The notes beneath the pieces are model-generated. The model ran no database searches. It was given only the letters and a program-made list of their open reading frames with translations, and was not told where the DNA came from. From contig NC_068572.1 in the NCBI RefSeq assembly GCF_025698545.1, positions 4,650,001 through 4,714,000 on the forward strand: a stretch of DNA of 64,000 nt, in the 5' to 3' direction. The stretch's first letter is position 1. Every line of letters starts with the position of its first letter. A program made the translations under genes and the position numbers. Of the stretch, positions 13,559 to 25,153 are shown piece after piece. Origin of the DNA: Gossypium raimondii. Its lineage: Eukaryota; Streptophyta; Magnoliopsida; Malvales; Malvaceae.

Positions 13559-14447
13559 GCTACCTTGATTGCCATCCAACCCTTTTTGCCTTTAGTATTA
13601 TTCACAGTGTGAATCCCTTCGTGGGTAACAATTATGTTATTAGAAATGTTTTGCGATGCAATGAATCTTTGATTGATTCTATTTCACTAGCACTTGTATA
13701 GCTTACCGTCTTTGTAATAATTTTATACAGGACCGTACATAAACTAATGGGACTATATTGATTGATCAACTCTACCCCAATGCTTTTAGGAATAATGACC
13801 AAAAGAGTTCTGTTAAGTTTCAGGTCCAAAGCTCCTCCCGAAAAACATGTTGAACCATCTGAAAGACACCGCTTCCTACAATATCCAAATTTGCTTGGTA
13901 AAATTTGGCATGAAAACCATCCACACCCAATGCTTTAAGCGAAGCCATGCTAAAAATAGAACATTGAATCTCCTCCATATTGACCTTGAAACATAGATCA
14001 CTAACGATATGAGATTCCAAATTCAAAAAACGCCCCTTGACAGGAAAGCTCTCAATCAAGTATGGGTCCACTATATATAAAGCTGAGAAATACTGAACCG
14101 CATGCCTACTAAGGATTTCATTATCATAGCACCACTCATTACCGTCTATTTTCAAACCCACAATTTGATTCAGCCGACGCCTCTTCATAGCGCGATTATG
14201 TTAAAAACTTGTATTTCTGTCCCAATTCAGTAACTACTCACTCCTAGACTTATATTTTCAAGTCGCACTTCTGCTTCCCTCAATCTAAGCCTTGTGCTAT
14301 TATGTCGTTCTAAGGATTTTTGTATGGGTTCCAGTTTCATATTTGTTTTTCTTTTCCTTGCAAAAATGATACCAAATACTGTTCAGTTCCAGACTTGGAT
14401 CAATTGAGTAAAGTTCTCTAAATCCATTGCAATGTCCGCATCGTTAC
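13559..14447 (-). pseudogene. LINE ORF2: endonuclease-RT linker and RT start
   Basis: The minus-strand frame 14188-13820 reads as the linker and N-terminal RT of a plant LINE (SMASLKALGVDGFHAKFYQ, where intact relatives have APGxDGFxAxFFQ). It is followed by LKLNRTLLVIIPKS and QYSPISLCTVLYKIITK (13829-13632). The tail from about 13640 to 13559 reads ISNNIIVTHEGIHTV...KKGWMAIK. The upper edge (14443-14447, GTTAC) is the target site of the gypsy element. Frameshifts and stops show it is dead. Confidence 0.85.
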
Positions 14448-15390
14448 TGTCGAAACTATTTTTTTGTAAAAGGAGTCGACTTTAATTTTGAAAACGAAAA
14501 CAAATATGAGAGTCGCCACCAATCTTTTTTTGTTGAGGTGTGATCGGGTCGCATCATAAAATGTTTGTTTTTAATAAACGGTTTGGATTTATTAAAACAA
14601 TACTTTTGGTCTGCGAAATTCAAAAAAATGAGTTCGGGAGTCGGTTACGTGCGAGGAAGGATTAGCACCCTCGTAATGCCCAAAATTGGTACCTAGTTGA
14701 TTAATTAGTGTCTTAGTGTCGAAAATTAAAAACTTTGAAGAGATTAAAAATACGACCCTTTTGTTAAAATATTAAAAATTTTTGAGAAAGGGGCATATTT
14801 CACGTTAATTGAGAAAGAGAATTACGTCCCGTAAGTTAGGACACAATGTCTTGAATTTCCAATACGAGGACACAATGTCTTGAATTTCCAATACGAGGAT
14901 AAACACCGAAAAATTTATTTATTGAAAGGCATTTGATCCTCTCGGTTTTAGGAAGGAATCGTACTCCGTAAGTTGGAACACGATTTTTTTAATTCCCGAG
15001 ATTATTTTAAAAAATTGCTTTAAAAACATTCGTTTATTTGGATTTATCAAGAAAATCGAAACCCTGTAAATTAGGGAACGATTTTTCGAATTTTAAAGTA
15101 TCTAATATTGCTTATTTAAAAAAAATGAAATTTTATGTATCGGGTGAAGATTAATGTAACACGATTTTATACTAAAATGTAAAAATATATTACGGTGCTA
15201 ATACGCATAACGGACCAATAACAAATACGTTAATATAAATAACAATAATACGAGCAAGAATAAAGATAAGATAAAAAACTAATTATAAAAACTAAATAAA
15301 CAAATAAAAACTAATAAAGAGTTTAAATAAAATTGAAAATAAGCAAATGAATAAAAGAATGAAAATATTAAATAAAACAAATTAAAAGTG

Positions 15391-15458
<68 letters not shown>

Positions 15459-16876
15459 GATGATTATCTTAATTTTGAAAGTATAAAAGATAGAAATAAA
15501 TAAATAAATAATAAAATTATAAGAATAAGGGTAATAATAAAAATAAAACAAGTCTATTAAAAACAATAACTAAATAAACAAAAAAAGAAAAAGAAATAAA
15601 TATTAAATTAAATTAGTCGGTTTAATAATATAAAAATAATAATAACAAAAAGGATTAACTTAAAATCAAAACAAAATTTTGGGTAAAAACCGAGAATGAA
15701 AATAAGGTGAAGGACCAAATTGCATCGTGCGAATAATAGGGAAAGACCAAATGGGGAATTTTCCATTGTCCTCCAAAACGCGCAGTTTAAATATGGACCA
15801 AATTGAAATAAAGACAAAATTATGCGGTAAAATTAAAAGAAAGAAAAAAAGAACAGGACTAAATTGTAAAGCGTTGCAAAAGCGAAAGGACCGCATGCAG
15901 AAATAGCTCCCTTTCACCGCAGAAACACACGTATCATATGGGCAAACGGGTCGGATCATGGGTTAGAGGTCAAAACGACGTCGTTTTGGCCCCTGAGGAC
16001 AACCTTCAAAACGGCGCTGTTTAGACCAACTATAAAAGTCAGATTCTTGCCAAAACAATCATTTATACCCTTCTTAAAAAAAAAAATCAAAATCCTTTCT
16101 AAACTCTCTCACTCTCTCTCAAAGCCCCCCAGAATTCGGCCTAGCTCCGGTCGTCGGCCACCGCATCAAGCGCTGGTCACCGGCGCCGGCGTAGACTATA
16201 GTCGGGGAACTGAAAAGTTTTTTCTTTTTCCCGACTCAACCCTTTAGCCCCGAATACGCTCCGAGGACGGCGATAAAGGTAAAAAGCCTCCCTTTTGTTT
16301 TGATTTATTATATTTCAAAATGAAAAAAAGAAAAAAAATGATGAAATAAAAAAATAAAATGAGAGAACCACCTAAAAGTGTTGCTTTCTGTTTTTATTTT
16401 CGAATGTGTATCTCCCCCTGATATTACATTGATTAGGGCTTTTTATAGCCGAATGTATATGCTATTTTTACTGTTTTATTACAATTTGCTTTCGTTCTGC
16501 TAGTGTTTCTATTGCTATTTCAGTGTCTTTCTCCTTTTTTGCCTTGGTTACAGGTATTGGCGAAGTCAACGGAGGCGAAGATTCCAACTTTTTGCCGTTT
16601 TGGTGCAAGGTAGCAGAGGGGGTCAGGTAAGCCTCGGGACGACGCACGGGCGGTGTGCCCGAGGAGGAGCGGCGCACATGGGAGCAACAGAGGTTGCGAC
16701 GCATTAGGGTTTCTGCCCTTTTTTCTTTCTGAAAATGTTAAGTGTTTTGGGTTGTTGGGCCTTAGGGTTTTTTTATTTTTTATTTTTGGGCTTGTAATTT
16801 ATTTTTTGGACTGTTTAGTTATTTTGGAAATTGGGTAGTTTTTTGGTTTGGGCAAGGGCAAAAATAGCCTATTATA
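14448..16876 (-). repeat. 3' LTR of the gypsy element
   Basis: 2429 bp, closely similar along its whole length to 22147-24503. It starts TGTCGAAACTATTTTT. Its inner end is TATTATA where the other LTR has TATTACA, so the terminal CA has mutated. It is longer than its partner partly because of an (ATA)n expansion at 15391-15457 and a small local duplication near 14836-14900. Confidence 0.9.
15391..15457. repeat. (ATA)22 microsatellite
   Basis: An uninterrupted trinucleotide run inside the 3' LTR. The matching place in the 5' LTR (near 23070-23130) has only a short, interrupted version. The poly-isoleucine reading frame across it is an artefact of the repeat. Confidence 0.95.
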
Positions 16877-16892
16877 GCTGCCCTTCTTTGCT
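16877..16892 (-). other. Polypurine tract of the gypsy element
   Basis: On the minus strand the bases next to the 3' LTR read GCAAAGAAGGGCAGC, a purine-rich stretch in the place expected for plus-strand DNA priming. Confidence 0.6.
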
Positions 16893-16949
16893 TATTGTCG
16901 TGTAACGGAAATAGAGCAAAGACATCAAAAAGGGCCAATTTTGCCTGGT

Positions 16950-17690
16950 CTGAGATGAGATTTGTAGCTTCAACCCGCTCCACTGCAACTTTAGGGGAAT
17001 AAGATTGGTGGCTTTAATCTGCTCTATTGTAATCTCAGGAAGATAAGATTCGCCATAATTTGTAGCTTTAATCTGTTCCACTGCAATGCCAGGGAAATAA
17101 GATTCGTTGTCTTTAGTCTACTCCGCTGCAACTTCTGGGATATAAGGCTAGTGGCTTCAATTTGCTCCACTGCAACTTTATGAAGAAAAAATTCGCCATA
17201 ATTTGTTGCTTTAATCTGTTCCACTGCAACGCCAGGGAAATAAGATTCGCTATCTTCAGTCTGCTCCGCTGCAACTTCAGGGGGATAAGGCTGGTGGCTT
17301 TAATCTGTTCCACTGCAACTTCAGGAAGATAAGATCCGCCATAATTTGTAGCTTTAATATGTTCCGTTGCAACGTTAAGGAAATAAGATTCGTTGTCTTC
17401 AGTCTGCTCCGCTGCAACTTTAGGGAGATAAGGCTGGTGGCTTTAATCTGCTCCATTGCAACTTCAGGAAGATAAGATTCACCATAATTTGTGGCTTTAA
17501 TCTATTCCGCTGCAACGCCAGGGAAATAAGATTCGTTGTCTTCAGTCTACTCTGCTGCAACTTCAGGGAGATAAGGCTAGTGGCTTCAATCTGCTCCACT
17601 GTAACTTCAGGAAGATAAGATTTGCCATAATGACTTCAATCCATCCCACTGTAACTTCAGGGATATAAGATTTATGGCTCCACTGATCTG
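16950..17690 (-). repeat. 143-bp tandem array with ~48-bp sub-units
   Basis: GCTTTAATCTGTTCC-type landmarks recur at 17065, 17208, 17351 and 17494, exactly 143 bp apart. About five copies are present. Each unit is made of three related sub-units of about 48 bp that share CTGCAACTTCAGGGA-like cores. It sits between the integrase end and the purine tract. Reading frames crossing it encode EQIKATN-like repeats, but 143 is not a multiple of 3, so the frame changes each unit and protein coding is unlikely. Confidence 0.9.
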
Positions 17691-18600
17691 TTTTCTGGGG
17701 AACATGACCTGTAGAATCCATTTCATGGGCCTAGACTAGAATGTTATGATCAGAATGAATCAAATGCTCCTAACTAGATGTGTATGCATAATATTTGCAA
17801 GAATGTAAAATGTCATTTTTTTAGAATGATCCCTTTTTAATGCTTGGGTTGCCATTGCTCGTTGTTCATTGTGGTTTTATCACTGATGTATTATGTCGCC
17901 TTCTTGCTCAGCTGGTATCTTTGACATAAAATTCGAAGAAATAATCATAATTGAGAATCTTCTTTCTCAAATATTTCCAACTCTTTAATTTGGTTAGTTC
18001 TAAATAATAGTCCTGTTTCAGGTACTCGTACTATTTAGAAGCTTTCAGATTAATATACAGAACTTCTTTTGTTTGAATATTATCAATCCATTAATCGTTA
18101 TTTCAATGAAAATTACTTGAAAAAGATTATTACAATGGACAAGATGAAATTTTATTGAGAGTAAAGCTCGAAATGAATAAATTAAACACAATAGCAAATT
18201 TTGCTAAGATACGAAATGAATAAGATGAAAATAGGTGCCCCAGATATTGTAGCATGAGCTTCTCTGTACAAAACTTCTCGAGGGTCCTTTGAACTTGATA
18301 AGTGTTTAGAAGTCCTAGAAGACTTTGTTGATGCCCCAAGATGTAGCATCCCTCCTTCTTGTTAATTTGGAAAGGACAAGACTACCACATACCCCACCTT
18401 TGATCAAAAATTTGAATTGCCCATTCCTGGGTTTTCAATTCAAAACCCATTTGGTCTCAAGGCGCCCTTTGCGGGTTTTCACCTTGGCCTCTCCTTTTTC
18501 TTTTTTCTTTCTATTCTTTCCTTTTTCCTTATTTTATTTTATTTTTCTTTTTTTTTAAAAATAAAGTATTTCTTGATTGAATCCTAATTCACAAGATTAG
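17691..18600 (-). other. Gypsy 3' internal region, no gene seen
   Basis: Non-coding sequence of the element between the integrase C-terminus and the tandem array. It has many stops on both strands and a pyrimidine-rich stretch near 18490-18556. I see no protein domain. Confidence 0.5.
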
Positions 18601-19316
18601 GCAGATTCTTTGCCATCCATCTCGGTCAAAATCAGAGCTCCTCTAGGAAAGACCTTCTTTACCACATAAGGTCCTTCCTAGTTTGGCATCCACTTTCCTC
18701 TGAAGTTCTCTTGTATGGAAGGATCTTTTTCAAAACTAGACCCCACCCATGGAATTCTCTAGGGCGAACCTTTTTGTCATAAGCTCGCATCATTCGTTTT
18801 GGTACATTTGACCATGACGGATAGCTTTCAACCTCTTTTATTCAATCAAGTTCACTTGATCATATCGAGATTTGATCCATTTTTCTTCATCCATCTTCAG
18901 CTCAGCCGACACTCGAAGGGAAGGAATCTCAACTTCGATGGGTAAAACTACCTCCATTCCATAGACCAATGAGAATGGAGTTGTCCTGGTAAAGTTTTTT
19001 TTCCTCCACTGCACCGTTCAATTTAGGGTGATATGGTGTTAATCTTGATCAGACTGTAAACTTTTGATATCGTGCTGTTGTTCAAATTTTGTGCATTGTC
19101 AGATATGATCCTTTTTGACATTTCATACCGACATAAGATTTCTTTTTTTCTCAAAAATTTACTGACTGTCGGCTTGGTGACATTGGCATATGAAGAAGCT
19201 TCCACTCACTTAGTGAAGTAATCGATGATCACAAAGATGAATCGATGACCGCTAAAATCTTTTGGCAAGATTGGCCCAATGACATCCATGACCCACATAG
19301 AGAAAAGCTATAGATT
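18600..19316 (-). pseudogene. Gypsy integrase core and C-terminal region
   Basis: On the minus strand from about 19316 it reads WVMDVIGPILPKDF, FVIIDYFTK, then a stop where a W is expected. EASSYANVTK and ISDNAQNLNN follow: the first (D in MDVIGP) and second (D in SDN) acidic residues of the DDE core. Beyond 19020 come TPFSLVYGMEVVLPIEVEIPS and KWMPN / GPYVVKK-like sequence, which is the usual integrase C-terminal part of plant gypsy elements. The HHCC zinc finger is missing: the upstream edge is fused to the segment at 19320-19479. Stops and shifts disable it. Confidence 0.8.
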
Positions 19317-19479
19317 CCATTGATTCTTTGTAAGGTAGGATATGTTTCTCATCTTGTTTTACCATCCTTAACAAATCAGGAGACAAGCTACATTCTCGGT
19401 CATCTTCAAAGTCCTGAGGTTCCGCTGGACACATATCTTGCTCAAAAGGAGGTTTTGAGTCAATAGCAGTGTCGCTCAT
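19317..19479 (-). pseudogene. Gypsy pol N-terminal linker (before RT)
   Basis: The frame reads DSKPPFEQDMCPAEPQDF...LSPDLLRMVKQDEKHILPYKESME. In relatives of this element that acidic linker lies just before the reverse transcriptase. Here it runs straight into integrase sequence at about 19316, so RT, RNase H and the integrase zinc finger (roughly 2 kb in intact relatives, from general knowledge) have been lost. The reading then shifts out of the integrase frame. Confidence 0.7.
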
Positions 19480-19688
19480 ATCATTGATATCTAGAGACCT
19501 GTTATAGGGATGAAGGGATATCCAAAGAACAAAAGAATCTAAGAATATTTATCTGTATAGTATGATTATGAATAAAATGGTAACAATAAAAGAATATTTG
19601 CTCGAAGTGAGAAATAAAGATGCATTTTATTGAAATAAAGATGTTAGACATAAGCCTATCTCACAAAGGATTCTTATTTCCCCTAGGC

Positions 19689-21060
19689 TTAGAGCAATAA
19701 GCGTGTTTTAGACATTTTAAAAAATACAGGGATCCCTTCCACAGTCCTATTGTTCAAAACACTCTTAGATATGTAAGGGCAAATGCCTGATAAATTATCT
19801 TTCCCGGCTCCCTCTTCGGATACGGCGTTAACATTCAAATTCCCCAACATTCCTTTCGGGACTTTGACTTCTTCAAGGAATTCCAACTCTTTATTATCCA
19901 TTAGGCTCTGCACCAAAGTTTTGAATTCAGCGCACTCTTGGATTTCATGACCTTTTTCAGCGTGGAACTCACAGTAGCTCATCATCATTTTTGGTCTCTT
20001 CTCTGAATTCTGAATGTTTAATCCCATGTCTATCATTTGTTTCAAAACCCATTTCAGTAGGGTTTTTACTTCTGCAACATCTGTCTTGATTCTCCTCCCT
20101 GCACTCTCGATTATTGTGTTTACCTCTTTGTCAGAATGGTTAGATAACATATTTTTTGCACTAGATGGATTATCGAATTTCACAATACCCATTTTGATGT
20201 GTCTTTCGATTATCTTTTAGAAAGCGGTGTAGTTCTCAATCGAGTGTCCAGTGATTCCCACGTAGTACTCGCATTGGACATTCGCGTCGTACCATTTGGA
20301 GTATGGGGGCTGCATAGGTTTTACATAGAAAGGGGAAACAACATGTGCATCAAATAAACTTTGGTACAACTCCCTGTATGTCATTGGAATAGGCGTAAAC
20401 TGGGGCTTCTCCGTTCTTTGCCTAGCATTAGACTCTTGTCTTGGTCGGCCTTGATGACCAGTGATTATCCTTCTCGTTTGGCTCACAGTGACTGGCTTCG
20501 AATAACTCTTGTTATACGTGGTTACATTATTCATGTTGTTTTCTCTTTTCCTTAGGGACTTTAAAGTATTGATTTGGGAGCTCCACTCCCACCTTTTCCA
20601 TTTATAATGATCTTCAAATTGTTTTGGGAGCTTTACTCTTACTTGTTTTGTTTCTGCTAGATCATCCAAATCAATGACAATAGGATTGGTTAGATTATCC
20701 CCTGGGTTAGAACCTGAACCTGTCAGGAAGTTCACCGGTATCGAGGTACCGATCTGGTGTTGGGGTCTAATGTTAACAGACATCAATTGTGGACACACGT
20801 TTGGTTGCGCTTGGGTGTTTGTTGGGGTAAAGGCTGGAGGATAAGCAGGGTCCTCGTCATTGTCCCTGGAATTGACCATAGGGCTCTTTCCTTTTTCTAA
20901 CCCTCTAGCCAGCAACTGGGTTAACTGGCTCATCACATTTCTTTGGAATTCTAGCATCTGATCCCTCATATCTTGTTAAATTTTGGCCAATTGCTCTTAC
21001 ATCTGTATTTGCATTTGTTCTAATCTCTCTAACCTTTGGTCAATTTCTTTAGTTTTTCCT
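19689..21060 (-). pseudogene. Gypsy gag polyprotein, disabled
   Basis: Two minus-strand frames, 20969-20217 and 20192-19689, are one gag reading frame split by an in-frame TAA just after ENYTAF. A further TAA sits just before MRDQM (about 20970). The N-terminal part has coiled-coil-like LTQLLARGLEKGKSPMV, then a proline-rich stretch. Two knuckle-like motifs follow: CEYYVGITGHSIENY, with the expected H and final C both Y, and CEFHAEKGHEIQEC, which keeps a C-x2-H-x4-H-x4-C spacing. The motif order fits the gag of plant gypsy elements; the function is lost here. Confidence 0.8.
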
Positions 21061-22125
21061 CGTATATAGATATTCCAGGATAATTCCCAAGATTTTAGGG
21101 TCTTTTTGTGAGACTTAATGCATATGATGCAATGCAATGTTAATACATGAATGTAATGAATGCAAAAAAGAGAAAAGAGGTGTTGATTCTAATTCAAATA
21201 TAATAGAACAACTTTACTAGAAAACAAATCTCTTTACATAAAATGAATATCTACAATACGGCCTTGCCCTAATACTCAAAGTGAAGGCATCGATATCCGT
21301 ATGTTAAGATCGAATCTCGTGAACTTTTCAAAGGGGTGCCTCCTCTATTTCCTTTTTTCTTGATCTAAGTCGCGTCCCATTGTTCACTCATCCTCGTGAG
21401 GCTCGTTAGCTTTTTTAAAAAATTTGAGATGTTAACGACTCTCGAATAATCTATGTCAGTTTGAATCTACGGGCAACGAAGCAAAGTCGGATGTTCATTC
21501 ATCAGACTATTACCTTTCCCTCGTTACATTTTCTCGGACCATATTGTCTTCCACTTTATCAAGAAATCCATTTTCCATGACCAGATCTTTATTTAGCAAT
21601 TGAACGTGAATCAACACCTTTATTCTATGAGGAAAATGCAATGCAATCATAACCAAAACAAAAGAAAACACGTTAGTACAAAAACATAAATAACAAAAAG
21701 AGCACCTATTTGGATGACCACTAGGGGTTCGGTGCGGTTCTCTTAGGGCTCATTATATAAGGTTCGATTCTAAAGTAAATGTACTCGAACTGGCAGATTC
21801 CTCGATCCTCACCCATTATAGTGGGATACATATGGCCATGCGAAGATGAAAATCTCACGGAGACATATGTACGGATATATCCCGAAAGCGATTCACTATC
21901 CCATGCGGAGGTGAAAACCTCACGAAGGAGTAGTTCACTTAAAAAGGGTATAACCAAACGATCATGTAATGCAATGTGTAGAAACATATCAAAAATTCAA
22001 ACCAAAATGATCGTAACAAAAACGGATGAAATGCAACAAAATGATCGTAAATTTAAACCAAGTTTTCAATTTTCGACAAAAACACAAAAAGTAATCAACA
22101 CGTGGCTTGACTCTCTTATTTTTAT
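21061..22125 (-). other. Gypsy leader between primer site and gag
   Basis: About 1.06 kb of untranslated leader with no convincing coding sequence. The reading frames near 21721-22252 on either strand match nothing I recognise. Confidence 0.5.
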
Positions 22126-22143
22126 TCCCCTGCGGAGTCGCCA
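22126..22143 (-). other. tRNA primer-binding site of the gypsy element
   Basis: On the plus strand this 18-mer reads TCCCCTGCGGAGTCGCCA, which looks like the 3' end of a tRNA finishing in CCA. On the element strand it is the complementary primer site. It lies 3 bases from the 5' LTR edge at 22147. Confidence 0.75.
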
Positions 22144-22146
22144 AGC

Positions 22147-24503
22147 TGTCGAAACTATTTTTTTTGTAAAAGGAGTCGACTTTAATTTTGAAAACGAAAA
22201 CGAATATAGGAGTCGCCACCAATCTTTTTTTGATGAGCTGTGATCGGGTCACCTCGTAAAACGTTTGTTTTTAATAAACGGTTTGGATTTATTAAAACAA
22301 TGCTTTTGGTCTATGAAATTCAGAAAAATAGGTTCAGGAGTTGGTTACGTGCGAGAATGGATTAGCACCCTCATAATGCCCAAAATTGGTGCCTAGTTGA
22401 TTAATTAGTGTCTTAGTGTCGAAAATTAAAAACTTTGAAGGGATTAAAAATACGACCCTTTTGTTAAAATATTAAAAATTTTCGAGAAAAGGGCATATTT
22501 TACGTTAATCGAGACAGAGAATTACGTCCCGTAAGTTAAGACACAATGTCTTGAATTCCCAATACGAGAATAAACACCAAGAAATTTACTTACAAAAATG
22601 CATTTGATCCTTTCGGTTTTAGGAAGGAATCGTATTCCGTAAGTTAGAACACGATTTTTCTTAATTCCTGAGATTATTTAAAAAAATTGCTTTAAAAACG
22701 TTCGTTTATTTGGATTTATCAAGAAAATCGAAATCCCGTAAATTAGGGAACGACCTTTCGAATTTTAAAGTATGTAATATTGCTTATTTAAAAAAAATGA
22801 AATTTTATGTATCGGGTGAAGATTAATGTAACACGATTTTATAGTAAAATGTAAAAATATATTACGGTGCTAGTACGCACAACGGACTAATAACAAATGT
22901 GTTAATATAAATAACAATAATACGAGCAAGAATAAAGATAAGATAAATAAATAAAAAACTAATTATAAAAACTAAATAAACAAATAAAAACTAATAAAGT
23001 TTTTAAAAAATTGAAAATAAGAAAATGAATAAAAGAATGAAAATATTAAATAGAACAAATTAAAAGTGATAATGATAAAATAATAAAAATTAAAAAAAAA
23101 ATAATAATAATAATAACAACAACAACGATGGTTATCCTAATTTTCAAAGTATAAAAAGATAGAAATAAATAAATAAATAATAAAATGATAAGAATAAGGG
23201 TAATAAAAAAATAAAACAAGTCTATTAAAAAAAATTAAGTAAATAAAAAAAGAAAAAGAAATAAATATTAAATTAAATTAATCAGTTTAATAATATAAAA
23301 ACAATAATAACAAAAAGGATTAACTTAAAATCAAAACGAAATTTTGGGTAAAAACTGAGAATGAAAATAGGGTGAAGGACCAAATTACATCGCGCGAATA
23401 AGAGGGAAGGACCAAATGGGGAATTTTCCCTTGTCCTCCAAAACGCGCAGTTTAAATATGGACCAAATTGAAACAAAGAAAAAATTATGTGGTAAAATTA
23501 AAAGAAAGAACAAAAGAACATGACTAAATTGCAAAGCGTTGGAAAAGTGGAAGGATCGCATGCGTAAATAGCTCCCTTTCACCGTAGAAACAAGCGAATC
23601 ATATGGGCAGAAGGGTCGGATCATGGGTCAGAGGCCAAAACGACGTCGTTTTGGCCTCTAAGGACAACCTTCAAAATGGCGCCGTTTAGACCAACTATAA
23701 AAGTCAGATTCTTGCCAAAAAAATCATTTATACCACTCTTACAAAAATTGCAAAACCCTTTCTAAATTCACTCACTCTCTCTCAAAGCCCCCCAGAATTC
23801 GGCCTAGCTCCGGTCGTCGGCCGCCGTGTCAACTGCCAGTCATCGGCGTCGGCTCCACCGTAGACGGCGGTCGGGAAACCGAATACGCTCTGATGACAGC
23901 GATAAAGGTAAAAAGCCTCCTCTTTGTTTCGTTTTATTATATTTCAAAATGAAAAAAAGAAAAAAATGATAAAATAAAAAAATAAAATGAGAGAACCACC
24001 TTAAAGTGTTGCTTTCTGTTTTTATTTTCGAATGTGTATGTCCCTCTGGTAGTACATTGATTAGGCCTTTTTATAGCCGAATGTATATGTTATATTTACT
24101 GTTTTTTTACAATTTGCTTTCGTTCTGCTACTGTTTCTATTGCTAGTTCTGTGTCTGTCTCCTTTTTTCCCTTGTTTGCAGGTATTGGCGAAGTCAACGG
24201 AGGCGAAGATTCTAGCTTTTTGCAGTTTTGGTGCAAGGTAGCAGATGGGGTCAGGTAGGCCTCGGGACAAGGTGCAGGCGGTGCGCTCGAGGAGGAGCGG
24301 CGCACATGGGAGCAGCAGGGGCTGCAACACATTAGGGTTTCTGCCCTTTTTTCTTTATGAAAATGTTAAGTGTTTTGGGCTGTTGGGCCTTAGGGTTTTT
24401 TATTTTTATTTTTGGGCTTGTAATTTATTTTTTTGGACTGTTTAGTTATTTTGGAAATTGGGTAGTTTTTTGGTTTAGGCCCAGGCAAAAATGACCTATT
24501 ACA
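22147..24503 (-). repeat. 5' LTR of the gypsy element
   Basis: 2357 bp, starting TGTCGAAACTA and ending CCTATTACA on the plus strand. It matches 14448-16876 throughout, with scattered substitutions, mostly transitions. GC-rich stretches near 23760-23880 and 24240-24330 are shared by both LTRs. Confidence 0.9.
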
Positions 24504-25153
24504 GTTACGCCAAGATTTTAACATAACATCTCAGAACTTAGGGTGCGTCAACCAACTAGAAAGAAAACGAAAGGATTGGACTCTTTCCACTGACCTCTCT
24601 GGATGCGTCGAGATCAACAGTGGCTGATGGTTAGACTTCAACTTGTGTAGGTGTCGCATAGTTGTGTTAGATGCAAATTCCTACCGATACTCATTGCAAA
24701 TAGATCGACCCAATCTTTCAAATAAATTTCTCTTATTCCATGTGAACATTGGTCCCTGAAGTCCTAAATCGAGATGTCCATGTTAGGAGAAAAAAGACCT
24801 GAAACGATTACACCCTACTCGACTAGGTTCAAAATCGCCCTGTCTTCCTTCCTCGCACATGATGACATTAAAATCACCTGCAATCATTCATGACTCCTTC
24901 ACTTCAGTGGCAATCTGGTCCAACTTATCCTACAATTGAACCCTTGTGCTTCGTTATGGACTTGCATAAATTGTAGTGCAAAGAAACGGGTATGGATTTC
25001 TATCATCATGGATTCACATATGAACAAATTGAGGATCAACTTTCAAAATCTCCATCTGAGTGCACTCATTCCACAATAACCATATACCCCTTGCAAAGCC
25101 TGAAGCTTTAACTAAATAATACTCAAAATCCAACTTCGCACCGAATCTACCTT
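24504..25153 (-). pseudogene. LINE ORF2 endonuclease domain fragment
   Basis: Minus-strand pieces read as the AP-endonuclease-like domain of a plant L1-type LINE. They show FVH/EIHTRF-type sequence near 25000, then an AGDFNVI-like piece near 24860. DFRDQCSHGIREIYLKDWVDL follows (GFRGPMFTWNKRNLFERLD in better copies), and at the low end SWRN. Across the gypsy target site the frame continues as DADIAMDLENFTQLIQVW at 14447-14390. Frame changes and stops are frequent. Confidence 0.75.

Larger units (their letters stand above)
14448..24503 (-). mobile_element. Full-length gypsy-type LTR retrotransposon, internally deleted
   Basis: A 10,056-bp element on the minus strand, flanked by a perfect 5-bp duplication GTTAC (14443-14447 and 24504-24508). 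Its 5' LTR is 22147-24503 and its 3' LTR is 14448-16876. A primer site lies beside the 5' LTR (22126-22143) and a purine tract beside the 3' LTR. Going 5' to 3' there is a leader, gag (about 21.0-19.7 kb), a short pol-proximal segment, an integrase core and C-terminal region, and a tandem repeat array. The reverse transcriptase and RNase H regions are missing, so it cannot have moved on its own in this form. Stops in gag and integrase show decay. Confidence 0.9.

Noticed and set aside
15279..15566. 95-codon minus-strand frame with a long isoleucine run
   Set aside because: It is a reading of the (ATA)22 microsatellite inside an LTR and has no protein character.
16047..16247. 66-codon plus-strand frame rich in S, P and R in the LTR
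   Set aside because: It lies wholly in LTR sequence. The matching place in the other LTR has a different frame after small changes.
16872..17313. Three overlapping frames with EQIKATN repeats, as a repeat protein
   Set aside because: They arise from the 143-bp tandem array. The period is not a multiple of 3, so no single frame persists.
16950..17690. Regular repeats as a CRISPR-like array
   Set aside because: The units are contiguous and fully repeated, with no unique spacers, in a plant retrotransposon.
21779..22243. 154-codon plus-strand frame at the gypsy primer site
   Set aside because: It spans the leader, primer site and LTR edge, which are non-coding parts of the element, and shows no known domain.
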